A stretch of 64,000 bases of DNA. It comes from Medakamo hakoo. Lineage: Eukaryota; Chlorophyta; Trebouxiophyceae; Coccomyxaceae. The stretch lies in assembly GCA_026636295.1 (NCBI GenBank), contig CP089459.1, positions 62,001-126,000 on the forward strand. Direction: 5' to 3'. Shown one piece after another: positions 32,615 to 41,786 of the stretch (the stretch's first letter is position 1; each line of letters opens with the position of its first letter). A program made the position numbers and the translations under genes. Under the pieces are notes generated by a model. The model saw only the letters and a program-made list of their open reading frames with translations, did not search any database and was not told where the DNA came from.

Positions 32615-33139
32615 ATGGCCGCGCCCACTCGCCTGCGATCGGCTGTCGGCCTGCTCATGGTCGCCGGCACCTCAGCCCTAGCCGCCGACGCGGCAGACGA
32701 CCTCCTCGTCTTCCGCGCGGTCACAGACCAGGCCGAGGCGCTCGTGGCCGACCACCCGGGCGTGCAAGCTGCGCTCGGCGGCCCGCCGTGCACGCGGGGT
32801 TCACTGTGGTCGACGACGCTGTCCGCACCGTATAAATCGCACCTAGCAAGAGCTACGTTCGACGTGGCTGGGCCGGCTGGCGTGCGCACGGAGGTGAGCG
32901 TCCTGGCGGCGAGGAAGGGCGCGGGGGAACGGGGCAGCGGGCCGCCGCCGTTTTGGAGGCGGTGGTCGCCCGACGGGTGGGCGTTGTTGGATGTGCGGGC
33001 GGCGCTGCCGGGCGGCGCTGCTGGTCCGGTGCGTGGGGTGAGCCTGCTGCCGGCGCGGCCGCCGCCGCCGGCGCAGGCGCCGCCGCACGCACCTGCGGGG
33101 GAGGGGAAGGCGGGCGGGCGGCAGAGTGAAAAAAAATAG
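32615..33139 (+). CDS. Probable cytochrome c oxidase assembly factor COA1-like protein
   Basis: This 174-residue protein has no intron. It begins with a hydrophobic segment (GLLMVAGTSALAADA) after MAAPTRLRS, fitting a mitochondrial or other membrane-targeted start. Residues 35-100 resemble the COA1/Tim21 fold: HPGVQAALGGPP, then SLWSTTLSAPYKSHLARATF and DVAGPAGVRTEVSVLAARKG, matching the pattern 'hp.v...LG.p......w........A...v.G..G.g.v.v.a.r'. The end, W..WSPDGWALLDVRAALPG, also fits. The remaining 40 residues are Pro/Ala-rich. COA1 links Cox1 translation with later assembly of complex IV at the inner membrane. No catalytic motif exists to confirm this, so the assignment is moderate. A hypothetical single-pass protein is the alternative. 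Confidence 0.55.
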   Translation: MAAPTRLRSAVGLLMVAGTSALAADAADDLLVFRAVTDQAEALVADHPGVQAALGGPPCTRGSLWSTTLSAPYKSHLARATFDVAGPAGVRTEVSVLAARKGAGERGSGPPPFWRRWSPDGWALLDVRAALPGGAAGPVRGVSLLPARPPPPAQAPPHAPAGEGKAGGRQSEKK

Positions 33140-33175
33140 GCGACAGGCACACACCCGGCTGTAGAAGAAAACAAG

Positions 33176-34498
33176 TCACACGCCCGCTCCGGCCGGGTCA
33201 TACTCGGACCGGCCGCCATCGCTCTCCGGTGCCGCCGGCGGGGGCGGCGGGATGGAGGTCGCCGCCCCCGCCCCTCCACCACCGCCTTTCAGGCCAGCCC
33301 AGCCCGCGGCCGCTTCCGCGACGTCTGCGTGCGCGGTGCGTGCAAACAGCGCCAGCGGCAGGACGTCGAACGGCTGCTCCAGCTGGGCGCCGATGTTGTC
33401 GACGCCGCACGTCAGAAACGTCACGGCCACGCTGAGGGCGGGGGTCGCCCACTTCCAGTCGCCCCAGAAGATGAAGGGCAGGCCGGCCAGCCAGATGACG
33501 AGGAACCGGCCGGCGTGGCGGCTGTACGCGACGGGCACGGGCTGCCGCCTCAGCCGCTCGCACGCGGCGACGGTGGCCGAGTACGCGTGGACGCGTGCTT
33601 CCAGGGCTTGGAGCAAGAGGTCGGAGACGGGCAGGCGGGCGAGGGACGACGACAGGGCGAGCGCGGCGGCGGCCGGGCGGCGGCCGGACGACAGCAGCCA
33701 GGCGACCTCGCCCGGGCGGAGCAGTGGCGCCAGCTCCCGCGCCAGTTCGGCGTCCAGGTCCGCCGCCGCGTCGTCGCGGCCGACGTGCCGACGCAGGACG
33801 TAGCACAGCGCGGCCGTCCAGGCGAGCGAGTCTGCGACCGCCGACGGGCGTGCGTCGGCGCCGTCGTCCGCCGCCCGCCCGCTCCACGCGCACACTTCCC
33901 GGGCCAGGGACCGGATGTCGCCCAGCAGCCCGCCCCACGCGGCGCGCGCTTCCCGCCACCGGTCGTACGCGGCGTTGGTTTTGAACACCAGCAACAAGCC
34001 CAGCACGAAAGAGGTCAGGGCAAACGGCTCGCGCAGCTGGATGGACGACGAGGCGGAGAGGGAGGGCCAGCCAGGCCGCGCGGGCGGGCCGAGCGTTTCG
34101 TAGAGGCCGACGGCGACGGACAGGGCGGCCGCCACGACGAGGGGCGGGTAATAAAAGGCGAGCACGCGCAGGAAGACGGTGCCAGAGTGCGGCAGCAGGC
34201 GCTTCCACGAGCGCTGGCGGTCCCAGTCGCCGTCGGAAAAGTGAGGCGTCGCAAACAGGGCCGGCGCGTCGAGGGCGGCGCAGCATTTCACGTGTGCGGC
34301 GTGTGGTGGGACGACGGGCGGAGGAGGGTGCGGGTGGCTGGACGAGCTGTGGTGGCTCCTCCACCGCGCCCAGGCGGCGCGGGAGGGGGAAGGCTGGGTG
34401 GAGGCGCGGCCGTCGGCGGCAGGTGGCCTGGCAGGGGACGCGGAGGTTGGCGCCGGGCCGTCGACGCCGTCGACGCCGTCGGGGCTCGGCAGCCGCAT
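33176..34498 (-). CDS. Bestrophin-family anion channel
   Basis: Bestrophins are pentameric Cl-/HCO3- channels; algal and plant members sit in the thylakoid membrane and act in ion balance or bicarbonate supply. This one has 440 residues and no intron. Family features: LPHSGTVFLRVLAFYYPPLVVA (first helix), SIQLREPFALTSFVLGLLLV, FKTNAAYDRWREARAAWGGL (the signature 'R.N.aYdRW.eaR..W'), IRSLAREV, and a late PVPVAYSRHAGRFLVIWLAG segment with FLTCGVDNIGAQLEQPFDVLPL, the acidic bestrophin 'G(I/V)(D/E).IG..(I/L).(D/E)PF' motif. The N-terminal 80 residues are Ser/Pro/Ala-rich and could be a transit peptide. A longer start 46 codons upstream exists but lacks conserved sequence. The tail is Pro/Gly-rich. 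Confidence 0.9.
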   Translation of the reverse strand: MRLPSPDGVDGVDGPAPTSASPARPPAADGRASTQPSPSRAAWARWRSHHSSSSHPHPPPPVVPPHAAHVKCCAALDAPALFATPHFSDGDWDRQRSWKRLLPHSGTVFLRVLAFYYPPLVVAAALSVAVGLYETLGPPARPGWPSLSASSSIQLREPFALTSFVLGLLLVFKTNAAYDRWREARAAWGGLLGDIRSLAREVCAWSGRAADDGADARPSAVADSLAWTAALCYVLRRHVGRDDAAADLDAELARELAPLLRPGEVAWLLSSGRRPAAAALALSSSLARLPVSDLLLQALEARVHAYSATVAACERLRRQPVPVAYSRHAGRFLVIWLAGLPFIFWGDWKWATPALSVAVTFLTCGVDNIGAQLEQPFDVLPLALFARTAHADVAEAAAGWAGLKGGGGGAGAATSIPPPPPAAPESDGGRSEYDPAGAGV

Positions 34499-34745
34499 CG
34501 TTGTGTTGCTGTGTTTTTTCACCCAACTCGAGCGCGTCTCTTTCACGGAGGCGTGGCTTGTGTACGTGTGTCCACAGTGGCGATGGAAAAATTGGCGGCA
34601 GACGGCAACAACCTGGCCGGGCGGGCGTCGCGGCATAAAGGGAGTGAAGACACAGGGCCGAGCTTTTTCGGTTCATTCGCCTGTTCGCGCACCGGTCGTT
34701 TTTTCATCGCCGCGCGCACAGGGGAGAGGCTCCACGCCCTCGCAT

Positions 34746-36254
34746 ATGATGGACCGCATCCGAGCCTGGTGGGCGGGCTCGTCATATTGCGGCACGCCTC
34801 AATTTGGCAGGGTGAGCGTGGGCGGCGGCTTTGCAGGCGGACGAACAAAAAGCACGGCGCCGGTGCCCCCCCACCCCCCTCCCAACCTCCACGCGCACGC
34901 TCCCATCCCATCAACCACGCAACACACAGGACTGGACCGCCTTCATCGACGCCTTCACCGACACGGTGCACGCGCATGGCCTGGCGGCGAAAGCTCCGCC
35001 ACCCAGCAAGGTAAGGCAGGGGGAGGGAAGGGCGGACCAGCAAAAACGACGGGCGCACGCCACCAGCCTGGCTCACCCCCCCGCCCACCACCCGCCCGCC
35101 CCACCTCGGGACAGTCCCCGCCCCGCACTTTTTACCCGCCCGCCCGCCGCCTGGTCGCCCTGGGGGATTTGCACGGCGACTACGACAAGGCCATCGTAGC
35201 GTTGAGGGCGGCCGGCCTGGTGGGCGCCGGCCCCGACCACCGGTGGACGGGCGGCGACACGACGCTCGTCCAGGTCGGCGACATCCTCGACCGGGGCGAC
35301 GCCGAGGTGCGGCTGCTCTACCTGCTGGAACGGCTGGCGGGCGAGGCGGCGGCCGCGGGCGGGGCCGTCCACATCCTGACCGGCAACCATGAGACGCTCA
35401 ACGTGGGCGGCCGGTTCCGGTACGCGACGCCCGGCGGCGTGGCCGAGTTTTATCGGTGGGACCTGGTGCGGGCCGTCGGCGCGGGGCTCAAAGCCCGGTG
35501 CGGGTGCGACCCGGGCGGGCCGACCCGCCCCTTCTTCGCGGCGGCGGCGACCGGCAGCCCCGGGCCGACGTCCCTCGCCGCGGCCGGTGGTCCGGACGGC
35601 GTGGAAGCCGCGGGCGTGGCGGCCCGGGCCGCCGCCCTGGCCCCGGGCGGCCCGCTCACGACCCGCTTCCTGGCCCGCCACCCCGTCGCCCTCGTCGTCG
35701 GGTCCACCCTGTTCGTGCACGGCGGCCTCCTGCCGCGCCACGTGCCGGGCGGGCCGGCGTCGTTGGACGCCATGAACGCGGCGACCGCGTCCTGGATGCG
35801 CGCCGAGCCCGCGCCCGGCGGCGGCGGGGGTGGGGGCGGCGGGGGCGGCACCCCTCCGCGCCCCATGCCGCCCTTCCTGGGCGGCCGCCACGCCGTCGTC
35901 TGGGCCCGCGACTTCTCCGCGGAAGACCCGGCCAAGTGCGATTGTGCGGGGCTGGCGCAAGCCCTGGCCGCCCTGCCGGGCGTGGACCGCCAGGTCATGG
36001 GACACACCATCCAGGACGCGGGCGTGAGCGCGGCGTGCGGGGGGCGCGCGCTGCGGGTGGACGTCGGCCTGAGCGCGGGCTGTGGGGACGGCAGCCCGGC
36101 CGTGCTGGAGATCCTGGACGACGGCGCGACCGTGCGGGCGCTGGGTGAGGGCGGCCGCGTCGTGCCGGTCGCCGGTCTGGGGCAGGCGGAGCGTGGGGCG
36201 GACGGCGGGCGGCCGGCCGGCCGCCCGCCCGAGCCCGTCGCGGCCGTGGCTTGA
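34746..36254 (+). CDS. SLP1: Shewanella-like protein phosphatase, SLP1 type (three exons)
   Basis: SLPs are PPP-family phosphatases of bacterial origin found in plants and algae; SLP1 is chloroplastic in Arabidopsis. Exons are 34746-34811, 34930-35010 and 35115-36254 (428 residues, phase 0). PPP motifs: LVALGDLHGDYDKA (GDxHG), LVQVGDILDRGD (GDxxDRG), HILTGNHETLN (GNHE), ATPGGVAEFYRWD, the late FVHGGLLP, and VVWARDFS. The HYGGLLP-like His and the final GHTIQDAG/DVGLSAGC are present. PPP animal-type regulatory features are absent, as in SLPs. The N terminus (RDWTAFIDAFTDTVHAHG) precedes the catalytic domain. The Gly-rich insert near residue 290 is low complexity. The first exon is short and its ATG choice is tentative. 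A TGTAA lies 37 bp after the stop. Confidence 0.9.
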   Translation: MMDRIRAWWAGSSYCGTPQFGRVSVGGGFAGGRTKSTAPVPPHPPPNLHAHAPIPSTTQHTGLDRLHRRLHRHGARAWPGGESSATQQGKAGGGKGGPAKTTGARHQPGSPPRPPPARPTSGQSPPRTFYPPARRLVALGDLHGDYDKAIVALRAAGLVGAGPDHRWTGGDTTLVQVGDILDRGDAEVRLLYLLERLAGEAAAAGGAVHILTGNHETLNVGGRFRYATPGGVAEFYRWDLVRAVGAGLKARCGCDPGGPTRPFFAAAATGSPGPTSLAAAGGPDGVEAAGVAARAAALAPGGPLTTRFLARHPVALVVGSTLFVHGGLLPRHVPGGPASLDAMNAATASWMRAEPAPGGGGGGGGGGGTPPRPMPPFLGGRHAVVWARDFSAEDPAKCDCAGLAQALAALPGVDRQVMGHTIQDAGVSAACGGRALRVDVGLSAGCGDGSPAVLEILDDGATVRALGEGGRVVPVAGLGQAERGADGGRPAGRPPEPVAAVA

Positions 36255-36290
36255 CGGGGCGCCTTGTCCGGGGGCACACGGACAAACCAC

Positions 36291-36295
36291 TGTAA
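36291..36295 (+). promoter_or_regulatory. TGTAA poly(A) signal candidate for SLP1
   Basis: TGTAA 37 bp after the SLP1 stop codon, followed by AAGAG. Confidence 0.5.
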
Positions 36296-36344
36296 AAGAG
36301 CAGAAGCACACAACAGATGAAGATACCTGACAACAGAAACACAC

Positions 36345-36518
<174 letters not shown>

Positions 36519-36640
36519 CGCACTGCACACCGCCAAAAAGAAACAAAAAGAAACACTGCTCGCTCTCCGTGTCGTGCGGCTCGTGTCACACACACACACA
36601 CACACGCACACGCACACACCCGCCCTCTCACAACCCTTCT

Positions 36641-38124
36641 TCAGTACTCGTACTTGCGGACCTCCATGCCTTCGGGCGCCGTCATGTCCACCTTGCCCGC
36701 CCCGACCTCCGCCCAGTTCGTCGACAGCACCGTCCCGCCGCTCTCCTGGTACGACTTCACCATGGCCCGCCGCGTGTCGTCGTCCGCGTCGGCGTAGAGC
36801 GTCTGGAACAGGTGTGTCAGCGCGGCCTCGCCCTCCGGCGGCGCCACCTTCTCCTCGGCCACGACGGCCTTCTCCAGCGCGTTCCAGTCTCGCTTGACTT
36901 TGGCGGAGGAGGGCGCGGCGGAGGGGGCGGCGGCGGCGGCGGCAGCGGCGGCGCGCGGGGGCGGCGCGCCCGCCCCGCCGACGGCGACCAACCCGGGCGC
37001 GGGCCAGTCGCCGTCCGCGTCCAAGGCGGGCCAGGTGACGCACGGCGTCGCTTTCACCAAGCGGATCTCAACCTTGGTGGACAGCAGTTCCCAGGAAGAC
37101 TTGGCAGGGTCGACGGGCGCGGCCAGGGCCAGGGTCAGAGAAAAGCGCGGCGGGGGCGGCGGGCCGCCCGGGCGGCCGCCGCCCTCCCCGGCCGCCGGCA
37201 GGACCTCCACGGCCAGGCGCCCGGCCTCAATCCCCACCCGCACCCGGTCGGGCGTCAGGCGCTTGGCCAGGACCGCGACCTCCACTTTGTCGGCCGTCTG
37301 GAACCACTGGACGGGGTAGGACGGCGGCGACGGCGGACGCGGTGGCGGCGGCGGCAGCGCGGCGGGCGAGGGTTGGCCCGACCCACCCGCGCCACCGCCT
37401 TCGGCTTCCAGTTCCGCCGCGCACTTGCGGGCCCACGTCGCCGCGTCTGCATTGGACGGGTCTAAAGCCAGGACGCGGGCGAACGCGGCGGCGGCGGCTT
37501 CAAACTCGTCCAGGTTGAACAGGGCGGTGCTGGGGGCGGGGTGGGGGAATGGCAAAAGGGGGGGTGGGGGTGGGGGGGGTGATGGGGAATGGGGGGTGCG
37601 CGCGCGGTCTCCCTGGTTTGCACCCCGCGTTGTGCGCCCACGGCGCCAGGGCTCAAGCGCGCGTCCCACCGCCCAGGCCAGAGATTGTGCTCCACGCAAA
37701 CCGCCTGTGGGCGTGCACCGACCCGCTCCAACCGCCAAACTCTGGCGCACGCGACCCAAAAATAAAAAACTCACCCCCTCTGCACCCAGGCACCCACCGC
37801 GCCCGGGTCGGCTTCCACCGCCCGGCGAGCGTCGTCCGCCGCGGACAGCCAGTCGCCCAGCTTGGCGTGCGCATCCGCCCGGGCCGACAGCACCGCCGGG
37901 TCGGCCGGGGACGTGGACAGGGCCTGGGTCTCGGGTGGGGGGGAGAGGCGGACCAGCTTTGAGAAGGGCCAGAGGTGGTGGAAGGCGCGTTTTCTTTTTC
38001 GCATTGCCACGGCCACCGCGCGTCTCACCTGCGTCGCCAGGTCGCGCGCCTTGGCGGCTTCGCCAGACGCGAGGCACGCCTGGACCATGCCGACGGTGGC
38101 TGAGGTGGATGGCGTGGAGGACAT
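36641..38124 (-). CDS. SGT1: Co-chaperone SGT1 (three exons)
   Basis: SGT1 works with HSP90 and SCF ubiquitin ligases in kinetochore assembly and, in plants, immune-receptor folding. Exons are 38124-38029, 37923-37775 and 37529-36641 (377 residues). It has the canonical order: TPR repeats (SARADAHAKLGDWLSAADDA, TALFNLDEFEAAAAAFARVL), a CS domain (YPVQWFQTADKVEVAVLAKR, RFSLTLALAAPVDPAKSSWE, TKVEIRLVKA) and a C-terminal SGS domain (KVKRDWNALEKAVVAEEK, LTHLFQTLYADADDDTRRAM, VKSYQESGGTVLSTNWAEVG, ending EVRKYEY). Phases are 0 and 2. Exon 2 has two in-frame acceptors six bases apart (GAG and CAG), which would add or drop a Thr-Gln pair. NOP56 lies just upstream in tandem on the same strand. Confidence 0.95.
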
Positions 38125-38350
38125 GTGTTGGGAGCGCCGTGCGCGCGAGAGCAACGAAGAGAAGAGTGGGCCCGTCCGCGCGCACCTCAACCTCCCCTCC
38201 CCTCCCCATCATCCATGCGAGTGTCCGTGGGAGAAAACAACGCCCGTCCCACCCAAACATCAAAAGAAAAGTGTTGGCACATTAACAAAAAAGAAACAAA
38301 AGAAGGCGCACACCACCCCCCCACACACACCCCGCCCGTCCCCCCCCCCG

Positions 38351-40098
38351 TCAGGCCTTGGCCTTTTTCTTCTTCTTCTCCCCGCCGCCATCCTCAGCGC
38401 CCTTGTCGCGCTTCTTCTTCTTCTTGCCGCCATCCTCCGGCGGCGGCACGGCCGCACCCTTCCCCCCGCCCCCGCCACTCCCCGCCGCCCGGGCCGCCGC
38501 TTCAGCCATGGCCGTCGCGTTTTTGGTCGGCGCCGCGCCCTCCTCGTAGAATTTCAGCCGTTCCTCCACCTGCTCCCGCATGCGCTCGCCAAACGCGTCG
38601 GTGACCGTGTCGGCGAAGCAGTCGATGCGCGACGCGATGGCGCACTTGTTGGCCAGGTACCGCGAGATGCGGCCCTTGTTGCGGGCCTTGGCCCGGCCGA
38701 TGAAGGAGGAGTGGAAGATGAGGCCGTACTTGGGCGTGTTGCCCTTCGTTTTGAGCGCGCGGAACAACGCCTTCTCCGCGCCCAGGATCTGGACGGTCGA
38801 CGCCGGGTACTTGGCCAGGTTGACCAGGGAGCCCGCGTGCGAGATGAGGCGGGCGCCGACCGCGTCGCCGACCAGGGCCGCCAGGTTGGGCGCGACCGCG
38901 CCCATCTTGTCGGCCAGGTAGGACGACAGGCCGGCCCGGTACTCGGCGAGCGCGACGACGCGCCGGGCAAAGGCTTCGATGTTGACCAGGTCGACGGGGG
39001 AGACGTCCTGGCCCATGGACGCGCGGGCGGCGGCCAGGACTTCGGCCGCCCGGCCGCCGTCGCCCAGGACCTCTTCCAGGGCGGGCAGGGACTCGGCCGT
39101 GAGCGTGGCCTTGTCCCGGATGATGAGCGCCGCGCGCGCGTACTGGTAATTGTCCGGCACGATCTTGGCCAGTTCCGGGAAGTGCCAGCCGTACCACTCG
39201 CGCACGCGCATCACAAACGTGTTGACGTCCTTGTCCAGCGTGTCCAACAGGGCGATGGCCTGGATGATCATGTTGTCCACCCGGTTGACGTTGAACTTGA
39301 CTTTCGCGCGCGAGTACGAGTGCGCGAGGCCGAGCTGCGCGCGCGCGGTGTCGGCGTCGTTGAGCCCCTTCAGGAGGCGGACGCCGTGGGCGCGGACGCC
39401 GCGCACCAGTTCGGAGACCAGGTCGTTGGCCACGCACGGGATGCCGGACCCCTCCGACAGCGCGTTGCCCAGCTTGGCGTCCAGGACGCCGAGCTGGAAG
39501 GGGGCGTCGCCGCCCCCTTTTTTCTTCTTCTTGCCTTCGCCGCCGGTGCCGGGCAGGGCGCCGGTCAGGAAGTCGACCAGCTCGGGCGTGGCCGAGGATT
39601 CAGAGATGGCGTTGATCTGGGCGAGGGCGTCGGCGACGCCGGCAAAGGGGCGGAAGGCGACGAGCTTGACGACCTGAGGTTGAGGGGTGGTGGGTGGTGG
39701 GGGGGTGGCGGGTGGGCAGGGGTGGAGTTCGAGGCGGACGCGGGCGGCGGCTAGCTCGGGCCGTCTCTGCGGCGCCCTCCCGGGCCGAGGTGGACGTGTC
39801 TGGGCGTCCTGTTGCACTGGATGAAACTTCCAGGATGTCGGCTACGCGTCCAGGCTCATTGAAGCCCCGGTGCCACCCTGCAGCGGCCGTGGCGGCGGCG
39901 CCCGCACAGGAAAAAAAACTCAGCCCCGCTCCCTCGCATGCCCCCCCCCCTCGCTCGTCTGTTTACCTTGCCAAACCGGTCCAGCTCCGTCACCGACTTC
40001 TGGACGCTGTCCACGCTGGCGCCAATGGCGTCCAGGCCGTATGCTTCCAGCAGGGCGTACCCGTGCGCGGACTCGTACAGCAGGTAGAGGGCCGGCAT
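38351..40098 (-). CDS. NOP56: Nucleolar protein NOP56 (two exons)
   Basis: NOP56 pairs with NOP58 in box C/D snoRNPs that guide rRNA 2'-O-methylation. Exons are 40098-39967 and 39673-38351 (484 residues, phase 0). Exon 1 is the NOP5NT start ([20 protein letters not shown]). Exon 2 has the coiled coil ([36 protein letters not shown]) and the Nop domain: [20 protein letters not shown] then [20 protein letters not shown] and [13 protein letters not shown]. The C-terminal tail holds Lys-rich KKKKK blocks, as in other NOP56/58 proteins. The length is typical. The start faces TCTP across 718 bp. The intron (39674-39966) is 293 bp; I looked in it for box C (RTGATGA) and D (CTGA) of an intronic snoRNA and found no convincing pair. 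Confidence 0.95.
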
Positions 40099-40816
40099 GT
40101 TTTTTTTTGGTTTCGTTTTCGTTGCAGAGCCGGCGGCTCGCGGCTGTTTGTTTTGCGCGGGGTGAAAACCCTGGCTGCGCTAGGAGTGGCAGCCGCCCAG
40201 CGATGTGCCTGCTGGATGCGGCGAGGTCTTCAGCGCCTTCGGAGTGAAGACAGTGAAGGCAGGAAGGGTGGACGGCGGCAAGAGGCGCGCGCACGCTCGA
40301 AGAGAAAGAGCCTTGTGAACAAGCCAGTGCCGACCGAGCCATTGCACAAAGCCACTCTTGCTTTCCCTCTCTTTGTCTTTTTTTTTTCGGTGAGTCCGTC
40401 CAATCCCCTCGCCCCATCCCGCACCCACGCCAGTGGGCGGCCAATGCGTGCCTCAGCCCGTCCTGGGACCAACACACAGGGAGGCGGCCGTCGGCGCCGC
40501 CCGGCGCCCGGTCGAAAGAGGAGGGGACAGCGCTCACGGCGCTCGTTGCTGCGGCAACGCGCGCCTCCCGCCACGGCCGCCCGGCCTGGACAGCGCCCCT
40601 GCCGACGCATGTGTGGGGACCTGCCGGTGTGCCGAAGCCATGTTCCAGACCAGATTACCAGGGAACGCCACCCACGCCCGGCCGCTGCCGCAGCCGTCAC
40701 ACCGCTGCGACACTGTTTGCAGCGCTCGGCCGCGCGCCTCCTGCCGCCCGTCGATCGTTGCGCTCACACACCCCGCCCCACCCACGCAGACAACAGACCG
40801 TTCCACCGCCGTCACC
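40099..40816. promoter_or_regulatory. Divergent intergenic region NOP56 / TCTP
   Basis: This 718 bp stretch separates outward-facing starts of two highly expressed gene types. It contains T runs at 40101-40108 and 40379-40387, and a lower-GC centre. No tRNA or snRNA was recognised. Confidence 0.4.
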
Positions 40817-41470
40817 ATGCTCATCTACAAGGACCGCATCTCTGGTGTGTGATTGGTGTGGAAAGGGCCGCCGGTGCCGCGGCGGACAGGCCGGGCGAGG
40901 GGGCAAAGCAGCCGCCGGCCGGCCGCGCGCGCCTCCCTCTCTAAACCTCACTCCCTTCCCATCAACAAAAAACAAAACACCCACACCCAAGGCGACGAGC
41001 TCCTGTCGGACTCTTACAACGTCAAAGACTCCGACGACGGCTTCTTCCTGGAGGTCGAAGGCAAGTGGGTGGAAGTCGGCGACGTGGACGTCGACATCGG
41101 CGCCAACCCGTCCGCCGAGGGCGGCGACGAAGACGAGGGCGTCGACGGGTCCTCCCGCAAGGTCGTCGACATCATCGACGCCTTCCGCCTGGTGGAGCAG
41201 CCGTCGTACGACAAGAAGGGCTTCATGGGCTACATCAAGCCCTGGCTGGCCAAGATCGTGGACGACCTGCCGGAAGACGAGCGCGACGAGTTCAAGGAGA
41301 AGTCGCAGGTCGGCATCAAATTCCTGCTGGGCAAGCTGTCCGAGCTCCAGTTCTTCACGGGCGAGTCCATGGACCCGGAGTCGACGATGGTGTACGCGTA
41401 CTACAAGGAGGGTGCCGAAAACCCGACGTTCTTGTTCCCGAAGGCGGCGATGAAAGAAATCAAGATGTGA
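40817..41470 (+). CDS. TCTP: Translationally controlled tumour protein (two exons)
   Basis: TCTP is an abundant cytosolic growth-related protein with a beta-tent fold, linked to TOR signalling and cell-cycle control in plants and animals. Exons are 40817-40844 and 40992-41470 (168 residues, the usual length, phase 1). Motifs: MLIYKDRISGDELLSDSYNV at the junction, then the TCTP signature regions IGANPSAEG and VVDIIDAFRLVEQPSYDKKG, FMGYIKPWLAKIV, and the end FFTGESMDPESTMVYAYYKE followed by NPTFLFPKAAMKEIKM. Nothing is missing. A TGTAA lies 119 bp after the stop. It is convergent with the sugar transporter. Confidence 0.97.
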
Positions 41471-41786
41471 GGGGGGGGGGGGGTGGAGGGCCCCGTCGTT
41501 TCTTTTCAGGGTGTGTGCGTGTGTGTGAGGGCAGGGAGGGGCGCGGGCGAGATGCGCTCTTGACGGGCGTGCCGCTCCCACGCGCGTGTGTAAAGAGGGA
41601 AAAGTTTTCTGTCGAGCGTTTTAAATCTTTTTCCATCCTTCCATCCATCCGTCCACCCATTTTGCTCCGTCTCAAAAAAAAAAAAAAAAAACACTTTTTT
41701 TTTCGTCCCTGCCGCCCATCCATTCTCTCTCACTCACACACACACACACACACACACGCACGCCCACACGCCCATACAAACCTAAA
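41471..41786. other. Convergent intergenic region TCTP / pGlcT
   Basis: This 316 bp stretch holds a G run (41471-41482), a lower-GC TTTTAAATC patch near 41620, an A18 run at 41675-41692 followed by T9, and a small (CA) run at 41735-41757. It contains both 3' ends only. Confidence 0.5.
41589..41593 (+). promoter_or_regulatory. TGTAA poly(A) signal candidate for TCTP
   Basis: TGTAA 119 bp after the TCTP stop codon, followed by AGAGGG. Confidence 0.45.

Noticed and set aside
34499-34636. Longer bestrophin N terminus from an ATG at 34636
   Set aside because: The extra 46 residues lack conserved or targeting features, and the shorter start leaves a more ordinary leader. Not excluded.
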